Assembly (NCBI GenBank): GCA_948144175.1 | Contig: CANXME010002057.1 | Location: 209,501 to 273,500, forward strand | DNA length: 64,000 bases | DNA from: Closterium sp. NIES-65 | Taxonomy: Eukaryota > Streptophyta > Zygnematophyceae > Desmidiales > Closteriaceae | Direction: 5' to 3' | Shown: piece by piece, positions 52,770 to 62,000 of the stretch | How positions within the stretch are numbered: position 1 is the stretch's first letter | Layout: every line of letters starts with the position of its first letter | Position numbers and translations under genes: made by a program | The notes under the pieces: model-generated | What the model was told of the DNA's origin: nothing | The model's database searches: none | Seen by the model: only the letters and a program-made list of their open reading frames with translations

Positions 52770-55700
52770 CTCACACACACACACACACACTCACACACGC
52801 ACGCTCGCACGCACGCTCGCACACACACGCATACACATGCATGCACATGCATGCATACATGAATGGATGAATGAACAGATGCACTTCACATGCACACAAG
52901 GCGCGGGCCCTCGCCATCCTGTGCGCACGCCCCTTGGTTGGTATGTGCAGTGCAGTGGCGCACACATACATCCGGCACTGTGAAAGGCTGGCTGGATCAA
53001 GTTTTGAGACGTCTCTAAACTAAAGGGCTGGCTGGATTACATCTCACAATCTCAAGGAGCAAGGCGGGATATGAGTTGCAGTTTCCATGGTCACTCACTC
53101 ACACTCCCCTTTCTCCGTTCCACTCCTTGCTGTTCCCTCTCCCCTCCTCTCCTTGGTGCCCTCTCTTCTGTCCGCCCTGCAGTGGATGGTGCGGCGGTGG
53201 GCCGACAGGCTGGGGTGGCGAGAGGCGGAGCGGCTGATGGAGAGCAACAACGCCCGCCCCGTCTTCTCCCTCAGGTGAGACAGTTTCTGAGGTGCTTCAA
53301 AAGAATCGTCTCACTTGCGCCTCAAGAGCTGACAGGCTGGTGTGGCGAGAGGCGGAGCGACTTATGGAGATCAACAACGCCCGCCCCGTCTTCTCCTTGA
53401 GGTTCTGCGTTCGATATTGTCTCAGACAATTGCTTCTATTCTACTTTATGTATTCTGGCCTTAAATTCTGATTCTCTCAGACTTCCCAACCATGATGCTT
53501 GAGAAGTCTGAGAAGACCACCATGGCATGGCAGTGCATGAGGATCAACACTGCAAGAGGCCATCAGATCACACGCAGAACCGGAGGGCTGCAGCGCCTAA
53601 AAGTAGCTTCCTCTCGCCCCCTCTCCCATTACCACCATGACCATGCATCAGGGCCAACACTGCCAAAGGGGTATCGCGTTCTGATCTGCACTCCTTGCTG
53701 CTGGCGCTCCCCGAGGTATGCTTCTGCTCCGCATGCTGTCTCCATGCCACGTCATGCCGTCTCCATGCCACCTCATGCCATCTCCATGCCACCTCATGCC
53801 GTCTCCATGCCACGTCATGCCGTCTCCATGCCACCTCATGCCGTCTCCATGCCACCTCATGCCGTCTCCATGCCACCTCATGCCGTCTCCATGCCACCTC
53901 ATGCCGTCTCCATACCACCTCATGCCGTCTCCATGCCACCGCATGCCGTCTCCATGCCACCTCATGCCGCCTCCATGCCACCTCATGCCGTCTCCATGCC
54001 ACCTCATGCCGTCTCCATGCCACCTCATGCCGTCTCCATGCCACCTCATGCCGCCTCCATGCCACCTCATGCCGTCTCCATGCCACCTCATGCCGTCTCC
54101 ATGCCACCTCATGCCGTCTCCATGCCACCTCATGCCGCCTCCATGCCACCTCATGCCGTCTCCATGCCACCTCATGCCGCCTCCATGCCACCTCATGCCG
54201 TCTCCATGCCACCTCATGCCGCCTCCATGCCAAATCCATGCCAGCTCATACTATCTCCATGCCACCTCGTGCTGCCTCATGCCACCTCATGCCACAACTA
54301 TGCCAGCTCGTTCCAGCTCATGCAAGCTCTTGCGAGTTCCTTATGTGTCTATGGTCTGTGTGTGTGTGTGCGCCCCTGCCCGCCCCTCTCACCAACCACA
54401 GGTGGAGGTGGAAGATTCACCGTACCTGGACGATTTCATTCGCGTAAAAGCGGGCATGCAGCATGTGCTCACAGCGGGGCTCATAGAGGATGGGTCGTGC
54501 AACGTGCAGGATGAGAGTGCAGGTGGGTGGGGGTGTGGTGGCTGCTTGCAGTGGAAACCTTTAACCAGGTAACAGGGTAACCAGGTAATCAGGCGGGCAT
54601 GCAGCACGTGCTCACAGCGGGGCGCATAGAGGATGGGTCGTGCAACGTGCAGGATGAGAGTGCAGGTGGGTGTATGCTGGTGGGGTTGCAGGTAACAAGG
54701 TAACCATGTGGGGGGAATGCAGGTGGGGGAATGCAGGTAACCAGGTGGGCATGGAGCACCGCAGGACTCATAGAGGACGGGTCGTGCAATGTGCAGGATG
54801 AGAGTGCAGGTGGGGGTGTGTGTGGTGCTGGGGTTCTGGTGGTGGGGTTAGTTTGCTCGTCCGCTTCCCTCCTCTCGTCCTGCCCCTCCTCCCTCTGCAC
54901 GCTAAGCATAGATCTGGTGAATTCTTAGAATTTGCAAAACCTACCTGATCCCCTCCCTCCGTCTCCCTCCACCACCTCCCGCCATCTCCGTGCATCACCT
55001 CGCACTAACTCCAAGCACAGGGCTGGTGGTGAAGGTGCTGGCGCCCCAGCCAGGGGAGACCGTGGTGGACTGCTGTGCTGCGCCCGGGGGCAAGGCCATG
55101 TATGCCGCTGGGCTCATGCAAGGCTCAGGTGGGCAATAGTGCGTGTGTGTTACAGCTCTTTTCAATGCCACCACCACCCGTTTGACTTCATCTCATCCCA
55201 TCTCATCTCATGTCTTCTCACCCCATCCCGCACCACTCACCACGCACCTCTCATATCTCAGTGCTCACCTCTCACCACTCCTTTTCTCCCTGTCTCTCTC
55301 TTTCCGTCGCATTCTCTCACCCTCGTGGCCGGCAGGGCGGCTGGTGGCAGTGGATGTGAACGAGGGGCGGGTGAGGATTGCGGCGCAGGCACTGCACCTG
55401 TTGCACATCCCCCCTCATTTTCCATCTGACTTCTCACCTCTCCCCCTCACCTCTCACCAGCAGGGCGGCTGGTGGCAGTGGATGTGAACGAGGGGCGGGT
55501 GAGGATTGCGGCGCAGGCACTGCACCTATTGCACATCCCCCCTCATTTTCCATCTGACTTCTCACCTCTCCCCCTCACCTCTCACCGGCAGGGCGGCTGG
55601 TGGCAGTGGATGTGAACGAGGGTTTGGAGAGGATGGTGGCGCAGGCAGCACTGCACAGCACAGCGCTAGGGACCGCACTTATTGCCACACCCCCCCTCAA

Positions 55701-57733
55701 TTTCCATCTCACTTCTCTCCTCTCCCCTCTCCCCTCTCCCTCTCTGCAGGGCGGCTGGTGGCAGTGGATGTGAACGAGGGTTTGGAGAGGATGGTGGCGC
55801 AGGCAGCACTGCACAGCACAGCGCTAGGGACCGCACTTATTGCCACACCCCCCCTCAATTTCCATCTCACTTCTCTCCTCTCCCCTCTCCCCTCTCCCTC
55901 TCTGCAGGGCGGCTGGTGGCAGTGGATGTGAACGAGGGGCGAGTGAGGATGGTGGCGCAGGCAGCACAGCGCCAGGGGCTGCAAAGCATGGTGGAGTGTG
56001 TCTCTTCTGACCTGAGGACTTACTGCTGTAAGGGATCGCGGCTTAAACAGGGTTCTGTAGAAGGCTTGATGCTTCACTGTATAGTAAGGCTTGGAGCTCA
56101 CGGTCGCAATCGCAAGCCTTACACTTCCGCTGTAAGGGTCGCAATGTACTGGAACACATCTTAACACATGGATTGCATGAGCAGTGGCAGGAACCCCCCA
56201 TCAATATGCTTAACCTCTTGGCTGCAGCCTGCCCCAAGTTATTTCTCAAATGTTTAGAGGAGAGGTGCATTGTTCTTTGCAATGGCTCACACAGCCCTAC
56301 TGCGGTCCCCCGTCCACCCCCACCCGTCCTGGCACCCTGTTTCCCCGCCCCACCCACCCCACCTCACCCCATCCCTCCCCACACACTGTTCCCCTGCAGG
56401 CGTCATCTCCCCTGCGTGAGACAGCAGACCGAGTGCTGCTGGATGCACCCTGCTCCGGCCTTGGGGTGCTGGCCAAGGTGGGTATGGGGGAGAGGTGACT
56501 GTAAGCAGTGGTGACTGTATGACGAGGTGATTGAGGGGAGAGGTGATTCTAAGGAGTGCTGCTGCTGGATGCGCCCTGCTCCGACCTTGGAGTGCTGGCC
56601 GAGGTGGGTGGGGCGAGGTGATTGTAGAGAGTTGAGGCAGGCTGTGGAGGGGGAGACAGTCTAGTAGGTGCCTCAAACACCCCCCCCAGTTCGCCTTCCT
56701 CCCCCCCCCTTCGCCTTCCTCCCCTCCCCTTCCCGACCCGCCACACAGAGGCCGGATCTGAGGTGGAGGGGGAAAAAATCCACTAGGCGCCTCAAACCCC
56801 CCTAACCCTCTCCTCACATCCCCTCCTCACACCTCACCTACAGAGGGCGGATCTGAGGTGGAGGAGGACAGTGGAGGGGGAGGCGCAGCTCACAGCACTA
56901 CAGGACGACCTGCTGGACGCTGCTGCCAGGTATGATGCTGATGTGGATGCTGACTTGGATGATCCTGCCAGGTAGGATGCTGATGTGGAACGCTTGTGCC
57001 AGGTGGGATGCTGACATGGACGCTGCTGCCAGATGACATGCTGATGGGGATGCTTCTGCCAGGTAGGATGCTGATGTGGATGCTGCTGTTGTTGCTATGT
57101 AAGATGAGCCTGCCACAGCGGGAGGCGATGCTCACGTGACTTCCCCATCTCTCCCCTTCCCCCCTTCCCATTTCCCCTGCCTTCTACCCCTCCCCCTCCC
57201 CCACTCCCCCTTTCCGTTCATCCAATCGCCACCTTGTTGACCAGTCTGGTGCGGCCGGGGGGATTGCTGGTGTACTCCACGTGTTCCATAGAGCCATCGG
57301 AGAATGAGGATAGGATCACCACCTTCCTTCAAACACACCATGTATGACCCTTGCTCATCCCGTTCTCTCGTATCATTCTGTGTGGAAAAAAAAAAGTGGT
57401 GTTGTTGGTTTGTTCATTTCTTTCTTTCATCCTTTCTTTTTTTTGAAGTGTCATTGCATGTGGTAACAAGCATGTGGCATGCTGAGGTGTTTTACTGAGT
57501 CATGCCTGTCGTTTCATTCAGTTTGTATGTCACGTTTTCTCATTTTTTCGTGCTCATGCGAGGTAGCCAAGTCTTTCTTTCCTGGCTGGTTGCAGGAGTT
57601 TGTATTGGAACCACTAGATGCTTCAGTATTGCCCGAAGCGATGATCTCACGCCTTCGTTGCTTTGCATCATTGCCGCATTGCCACGCAATCGATGGGGCA
57701 TTTGCTGCTCGTTTGCGAAGGCGGGAGTTGTGA
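50604..57733 (+). CDS. RsmB/NSUN-type rRNA (cytosine-5) methyltransferase with NusB-like N-domain
   Basis: Predicted SAM-dependent rRNA m5C methyltransferase, like bacterial RsmB and its plant organelle homologues. Fourteen exons join in phase: 50604-50931, 51426-51709, 51970-52035, 52255-52338, 52614-52706, 53183-53274, 53652-53715, 54402-54522, 55021-55128, 55908-56027, 56425-56477, 56844-56929, 57245-57341 and 57596-57733, about 577 residues. NusB-like helices are encoded by exons 2-4 ([23 protein letters not shown]). SAM motif DCCAAPGGK is in exon 9, VAVDVNEGR in exon 10, DAPCSG with one catalytic Cys in exon 11, and YSTCS with the other in exon 13. The C-terminus has [10 protein letters not shown]. 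The charged N-terminus is not obviously a transit peptide, so exon 1 or the start may be wrong. Nearly every exon has a decayed partial copy nearby. Confidence 0.87.
51105..51230. repeat. Direct repeat with a nested double palindrome in intron 1
   Basis: About 37 bp starting tgattgccgcacaactctcg occurs near 51105 and again at 51187. Between lie the perfect 20-bp palindrome GTTTTGAGAATTCTCAAAAC (51151-51170) and outer arms GTTTGAGATT/AATCTCAAAC (51140-51149, 51173-51182). Confidence 0.9.
51285..51362 (+). repeat. Echo of methyltransferase exon 2 start
   Basis: Copy of the acceptor and the [19 protein letters not shown] segment, 141 bp upstream of the intact exon (51426-51709). It is in frame with exon 1 and has a working-looking acceptor, but no donor is evident. 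Confidence 0.9.
52100..52172 (+). repeat. Echoes of the exon 3 end and donor
   Basis: gcagtcaacgaggtgag, the exon 3/intron junction (52025-52041), recurs twice, near 52119 and 52154, with ggtggagtcaa spacers. Confidence 0.8.
52738..52812. repeat. (CA)n microsatellite
   Basis: Interrupted CA repeat, then cgcacgctcgcacgc repeats, in intron 5 of the methyltransferase gene. Followed near 52899-52935 by an echo of exon 5 (aaggcgcgggccctcgcca). Confidence 0.93.
52983..53040. repeat. Direct repeat with central palindrome in intron 5
   Basis: ggctggctggat occurs at about 52986 and 53027. Between the copies is GTTTTGAGAC-GTCTCTAAAC (53001-53020), a 10+10 palindrome with one mismatch. Confidence 0.85.
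53275..53403 (+). repeat. Inverted repeat and echo of exon 6
   Basis: GTGAGAC (53275-53281) pairs with GTCTCAC (53308-53314). A copy of exon 6 (gacaggctgg to ttctccttgagg, 53331-53402) follows, out of frame and lacking a clear donor. Confidence 0.82.
53475..53580 (+). repeat. Inverted repeat and echo of exon 7
   Basis: 11-bp arms TCTCAGACTTC/GAAGTCTGAGA (53475-53485, 53503-53513) precede a decayed copy of exon 7 (aggatcaacactgcaagagg, near 53541). The intact exon is 53652-53715. Confidence 0.7.
53730..54245. repeat. 21-bp minisatellite, about 24 copies
   Basis: Tandem units of tccatgccacctcatgccgt plus one base fill most of intron 7. Units alternate mainly at one base (ccgtc/ccgcc). Because 21 is a multiple of three and the unit lacks stops, five long frames on both strands are open. 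None is supported as a gene. Confidence 0.97.
54590..54812 (+). repeat. Two echoes of exon 8
   Basis: Copies of [20 protein letters not shown] with the gcaggtggg donor lie at 54595-54668 and 54745-54812. Spacers contain ggtaaccaggt-type repeats. The intact exon is 54402-54522. Confidence 0.9.
55336..55830 (+). repeat. Four echoes of the SAM-binding exon 10
   Basis: Acceptor plus [11 protein letters not shown] are repeated at 55336, 55464, 55592 and 55750 before the intact exon at 55908. Copies 1-2 and copies 3-4 are near-identical pairs (period 128 and 158 bp), so duplication occurred in steps. All four could be used as acceptors in phase, but only the last continues to a conserved downstream sequence. 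Confidence 0.93.
56025..56142. repeat. Direct repeat with central inverted repeat at the exon 10 donor
   Basis: gctgtaaggg(a)tcgc occurs at 56025-56039 (carrying the exon 10 donor) and at about 56130-56142. Between are perfect 10-bp arms GTAAGGCTTG/CAAGCCTTAC (56084-56093, 56113-56122). Confidence 0.75.
56550..56780 (+). repeat. Echoes of exons 11 and 12
   Basis: ctgctggatgcgccctgctccg (split: ctgctggatgcgcc, ctgctccg) at 56560-56605 repeats exon 11, and ggatctgaggtggagg at 56752-56770 repeats the exon 12 start. Both are broken. Donor-region repeats of exon 12 (ctgccaggtaggatgctgat) follow at 56930-57080. Confidence 0.8.
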
Positions 57734-59090
57734 CGTGAGTGTTTCCTTGGTTTTGTCATAGGTTATATTTGTCAGATGTAGAGGAAGCAATAGAAGTAAA
57801 AATGGAGAGACTGCTGGTCATGTGCTGTACTGAACTGCAGTAACGAGCTACAGAGGTTTTTTTTACTGAAGTACCCCCCACGGCATTCTGGCTACGGGGT
57901 TCTGGGCACCCCGAAACTTGCTGCTTTTCGCTGTCCACTTATCTTGTCGGGAGGAGTTCCTCGTGCAACGCCTGGACTGGACGGCGATCGTCTGTTCCTT
58001 TTGGCCCTAGTGTTGACAATTTTAAAAACGGCTGGGCAGCAATGGGATGGATTGGAATGTACATTTCGTCCCCCAGCCGTCCCTGGAACGCAGTTTCGCC
58101 CACTCTTTCCCCCTCAACCACCTTGGGTGCACGAAATGCTGGAGTGCGCGTCAGTGACATGAGGAAGGGACTGGGTGTAGAAACAAGACTGTCCCGCCAG
58201 CAGCCTCGCGTTGACGACAGGCCACACATGCCACATCAGGACGAGACGAGACACATTGACTAATCACTTGTCGCCTTTCCCTCGCTCGGAGAAACCGAGG
58301 CTGTGCAATTTCATCCACCAAACCTGCACCGCGCAGTTCAGCCATCGTACCGCGTGAAACCTTGGGATTTCGAGTTACTGTGCCTGGGGTTTTCCGCGTG
58401 CTCTTGGGACCTGCGGGGGTGTTCTTTTCTTCCTCCTCCCCATCTCACTTCTGTTCCTCAGCTCTGCAGCCAGCGATCACCGCCTAGTCCACCACGTCAC
58501 TCCGACACTCACTCTGCTGTGTCTAGGCTAGGCGAGCCACCTACATCCCAGACGTCAAGACAGTCCATGTGTCCGAGTTGGGAAGCGCATCCCGCGCGTG
58601 GGTTTCCTGTCGAGTGACGTTGTCACCAGGGCTTGAGTGAGCTGTGCTCGTGCAGTATATTTCTTCACTCTCCGAAATGGTTAGGAATTATATCTGATTA
58701 AGAGACCTAAGTTTCGGGCTACTTCTAGTTGCTTTTCTCTAGTTTTTCCGTCAGGCAATATAGCAATCGCTTCGTCGCCCCCCTCGCTGCAAGACTGCAA
58801 GGCATGTAGATGATACGAGCCGCCAATCGCAGCAGCGTCAGTCTTCACAGCATCAATCCCAGCCCTTGAATAGAGCGTTTTGGGAGATAATTAGTAGCAT
58901 TTTGATACGGAAACATAACAATGCTGCCACGCCCATAAGGTCCCGTACCCCTAGTCCGTATTTCACTTCTTCGAAATCCACTTACGTTAATTAAACACTT
59001 AGACTGATCGTGCAGCTTTATTTATTTGTCGTTTACCTGGGAAGCTTGGCTGGGGAAGGATAACATCCTTGGCATCTGCTGTAGCTGGCA
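57734..59090. other. Intergenic region
   Basis: About 1.35 kb between the methyltransferase stop and the next start codon. Open frames of 60-104 codons are present but none resembles a known family or shows a gene signal. It should hold the 3' UTR of one gene and the promoter of the next. Confidence 0.5.
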
Positions 59091-62000
59091 ATGTCGTGCC
59101 AGGGATTGGCCATGCTTGATCCTCCTAGAGACAGGCAGGGCTTCCCCGAAGCTGCAGGACGCGGGGATTTTGTAGGTTCGGGACACAGCGGAGGAGGTTC
59201 GGCTAGAGGAGCAGCAGGTTCGGGAGGGAGAACCGACTCCGCCTATGGAGTCGGGGACGGAGGCGGAAGCGGGGAAGGAGGCGGAGCAAGCGGAACAGGA
59301 CCTCCTGCATTGCCTGCGCGCGGAGGCGGTCGAGTTTCCGCCATCCGCAGCTTCTTTCCGCGGAGCCGATCGGTGTCGGTGGATTATTCCGCCTCTGCCT
59401 CCTCTCCGCCAGGTATCCCCGGAAGCAGCGCCAGTACCAGGCGCAACTCCGAATCTGAAGATCCCCGCCGATCCTCCCCCCTCGGTTCCCCTTGGGGGCA
59501 GCGCGGCGGGGGAGGCGGAACGGGGGGGGACCCGCGGCAAGCGTCTCGACCTCCGCCGCGCTACGATCCGCGCATGGGTCGGCATTGTTCCCCTCTCGGC
59601 GGTTCCGCGCTGTCCCCCGCTCCGCGACCCCCATCCCCGCTTCTCGAGGCATCGCTCCCCGTCTCAGCGGTCCAATCAGACCCTAGCGCCTTCGGCGGCG
59701 AAAATGGAGTATCCGGGGGACCAATGAACAGCTCCATTAGACAACTGCGGTCGAACCGCCATCTCCGTACACAATCCGTCGACGTATCGTCCGTCGATTT
59801 CGCCTTCCACGTCCCCGATCAAGGGGGGCTGGAGGCGCAGGGGGCACCGGGCGCAGCGGAAGGAGTCGGCGCAAGGGGAAGTGTGGTGGAAAGGGCTGCA
59901 GGCCCGCCACCAAAGTCCCCCTCGGGGTTCAGATTAGGGTTCGGGCTGGGAATCCGACCCAGCAGTAGTCACGGCGGCCGCCCCAACACCAGCCATGGGC
60001 GCCTGGGAGGCGGAGCAACGTCGGCGAGACCGGGAAGCGGCGGAAGCAGACCGGGAAGCGGGGGGAGCAGACTGGGGAGCGCGGCCGAGGGGAACGGCGG
60101 TCCGGAGCAGAGTCAGGGGCGCGGCGGGCGAGCGCACGGGCGGCGGGCGTCGGTAGACTTCGGGTCGATGGGCGCAGGAATCCCCGCGTCCTCCAGCGAG
60201 CCGCTATCCCCGTTCGAAGCAGCCAAAGCGTCGCTCTTTGCGAGTCAGCAGCGCCAGCGGGCTGGGATGGGGGGAGGGATGGCGGAAGGGTTGGGGGGAG
60301 GGGCGGGCGGAGGGGTACCGAGGGGCAGCAGCGTCGACGGCTCTGGGCGCGCGGTTGAGTCCCCCCGGACAGCGGCTAGGCGCGGGCTGCAGTACGGGTT
60401 TGGTTCGGATAACCGCGGAATGGAGGTTCGGGCTGAGGCTCGGAGCCCTATAATGCTCGGAGCACGCGCTCGGCACAGGCTCTCCGCAGGTTCGGACTCT
60501 GTTGATTCAGGTGGGAGCGACTCTCCTGGGTTTTCACCTGAGAGTTCGGTGTCTCCGCATGGAGGGATGCTGCCGGGGAGCAGGAGCACGGGGAGCGCGC
60601 CGATGGGGGGATTCGCGGGGGGGATGGGGGGTGCGCTGTCGAGCTGGGGCTCTCGGCGCGCGGGGATCAACCCGCCGCGGCTGCAGGTGGAGGTTCACGC
60701 GGAAGAGGAGGAGGGGGAGGGGGAGGGGGAGGGGGAGGGGGAGGAGCGTAATGTGTTAGTGATTGAGGAGGGGGAGAACGAGGAGGAGGAGGGGTATTCG
60801 AAGGACGCACTGTCCCCGCTACCAGGAGCAGAGGGAGAACGACAAAATCGCCCGCCCACAGCGGGAAAGAGCAAGTCGCCTCTCAAGTCCCGGATAGCCG
60901 CAGTGGCGCGGACCTTAAAGCACGGGTTGCACAGCCCCGCCGCTGGCGCCATGGGGGGAATCGGAAACAGGTTCCGCGGGGTTGGTGGTGGCATGGGGAT
61001 GGGGGGGATCGCGGGGGCGTTAGGCGGCGGGGGAGGCGCGGAAGCGGGGGGGGCTGGCGCGGGCGGGGGGCGCAGGCACAGGCGTGCAATCTCTGTGGAT
61101 TTCAACCAGGCGCCAGTGTTCACCGCGGCTTCCCCGCGTGGGGGGCCGGCGGAAGGGGCGGAGCCAGCAGAGGGGGATCTCTCCCTGTCCCCTCTCTCCC
61201 CCCCATGCGCTATATGCCTCTGGCGCAGACCCCGTGTTTGACGCCATGTCTCCCCGCCTGCTCACCCCCAAGGGTTTCAGCACTGGGTTTGGCGCCGCTG
61301 CTGGCCCCGGGCCTGCTGGCTCGGGACTGTTAGGCTCGGCAGCGCCAGGCTCGGGCGCTGCTGCAGTGGCTGGGCGGCAGCTGGCCGGCCAGCACCGCCG
61401 GCACCACTCGTTCGCGGACCAGTCCTGGGCGGGAGGGATAGGGGGAGCAATAGAGTCCCCCAGGCGGATGGGGAGCGGAGGGGGCGGGTCCATTCTTCCG
61501 CCGCGCAGCCCCCTAACCATGGGGGGAGGGGGCAGCGGCGCGTGGGGAGATAATCTAAATTTAGGGGAATTTACCCCATCTGCTTTGCAATCACCCAAGC
61601 CCCCGCGCTCGCCTTATCACAACGAATTCTCCCAAGACAGAGCAGCAGCCGCGGCTGCCGCCGCTGGGGGGAATGCGTCCGCTGCTACGGGCGCAGGGCA
61701 GCTCCCCCTCACGCCTGGGCGGAACCGCGCGTTGATTGCGGCGCGCGGAGGCGGGGGGGAGGCGGGGGAGCGGTGATGCGGGGCAGCGCGCGGGAGCGGC
61801 CGTCCCCCGGGATGGACGAGGACGACGACGTGTGGGGCGCTGCTTCTGCCATGGCAGGCGGAGCAGGGGAGGCGGGGGGAGCAGGGGGAGCAGGGGGCGG
61901 AGCGGGGAAGGCAGGCGGGGCGGGAGGGGCAGGGGTGCGTGCGGGTGGGGGAGCGTATGAGCTGCGCAAGGCGGGGAGCAGCAGCCGGTTGGAGCAGGCG

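Noticed and set aside
53492..54514. 340-codon open frame and long antisense frames
   Set aside because: Produced by the stop-free 21-bp minisatellite inside intron 7; no known domain, and flanking exons splice around it.
50604..57733. Methyltransferase as a bacterial rsmB transfer
   Set aside because: Thirteen introns with good splice sites; plant nuclear genomes carry organelle-type RsmB homologues of the same layout.
57939..58617. Small open frames (64-104 codons) between the methyltransferase and second kinase genes
   Set aside because: They overlap on both strands, lack any family resemblance and show no splice continuation.
59203..59652. 149-codon minus-strand frame opposite the second kinase
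   Set aside because: Antisense shadow of GC-rich coding sequence with no domain.
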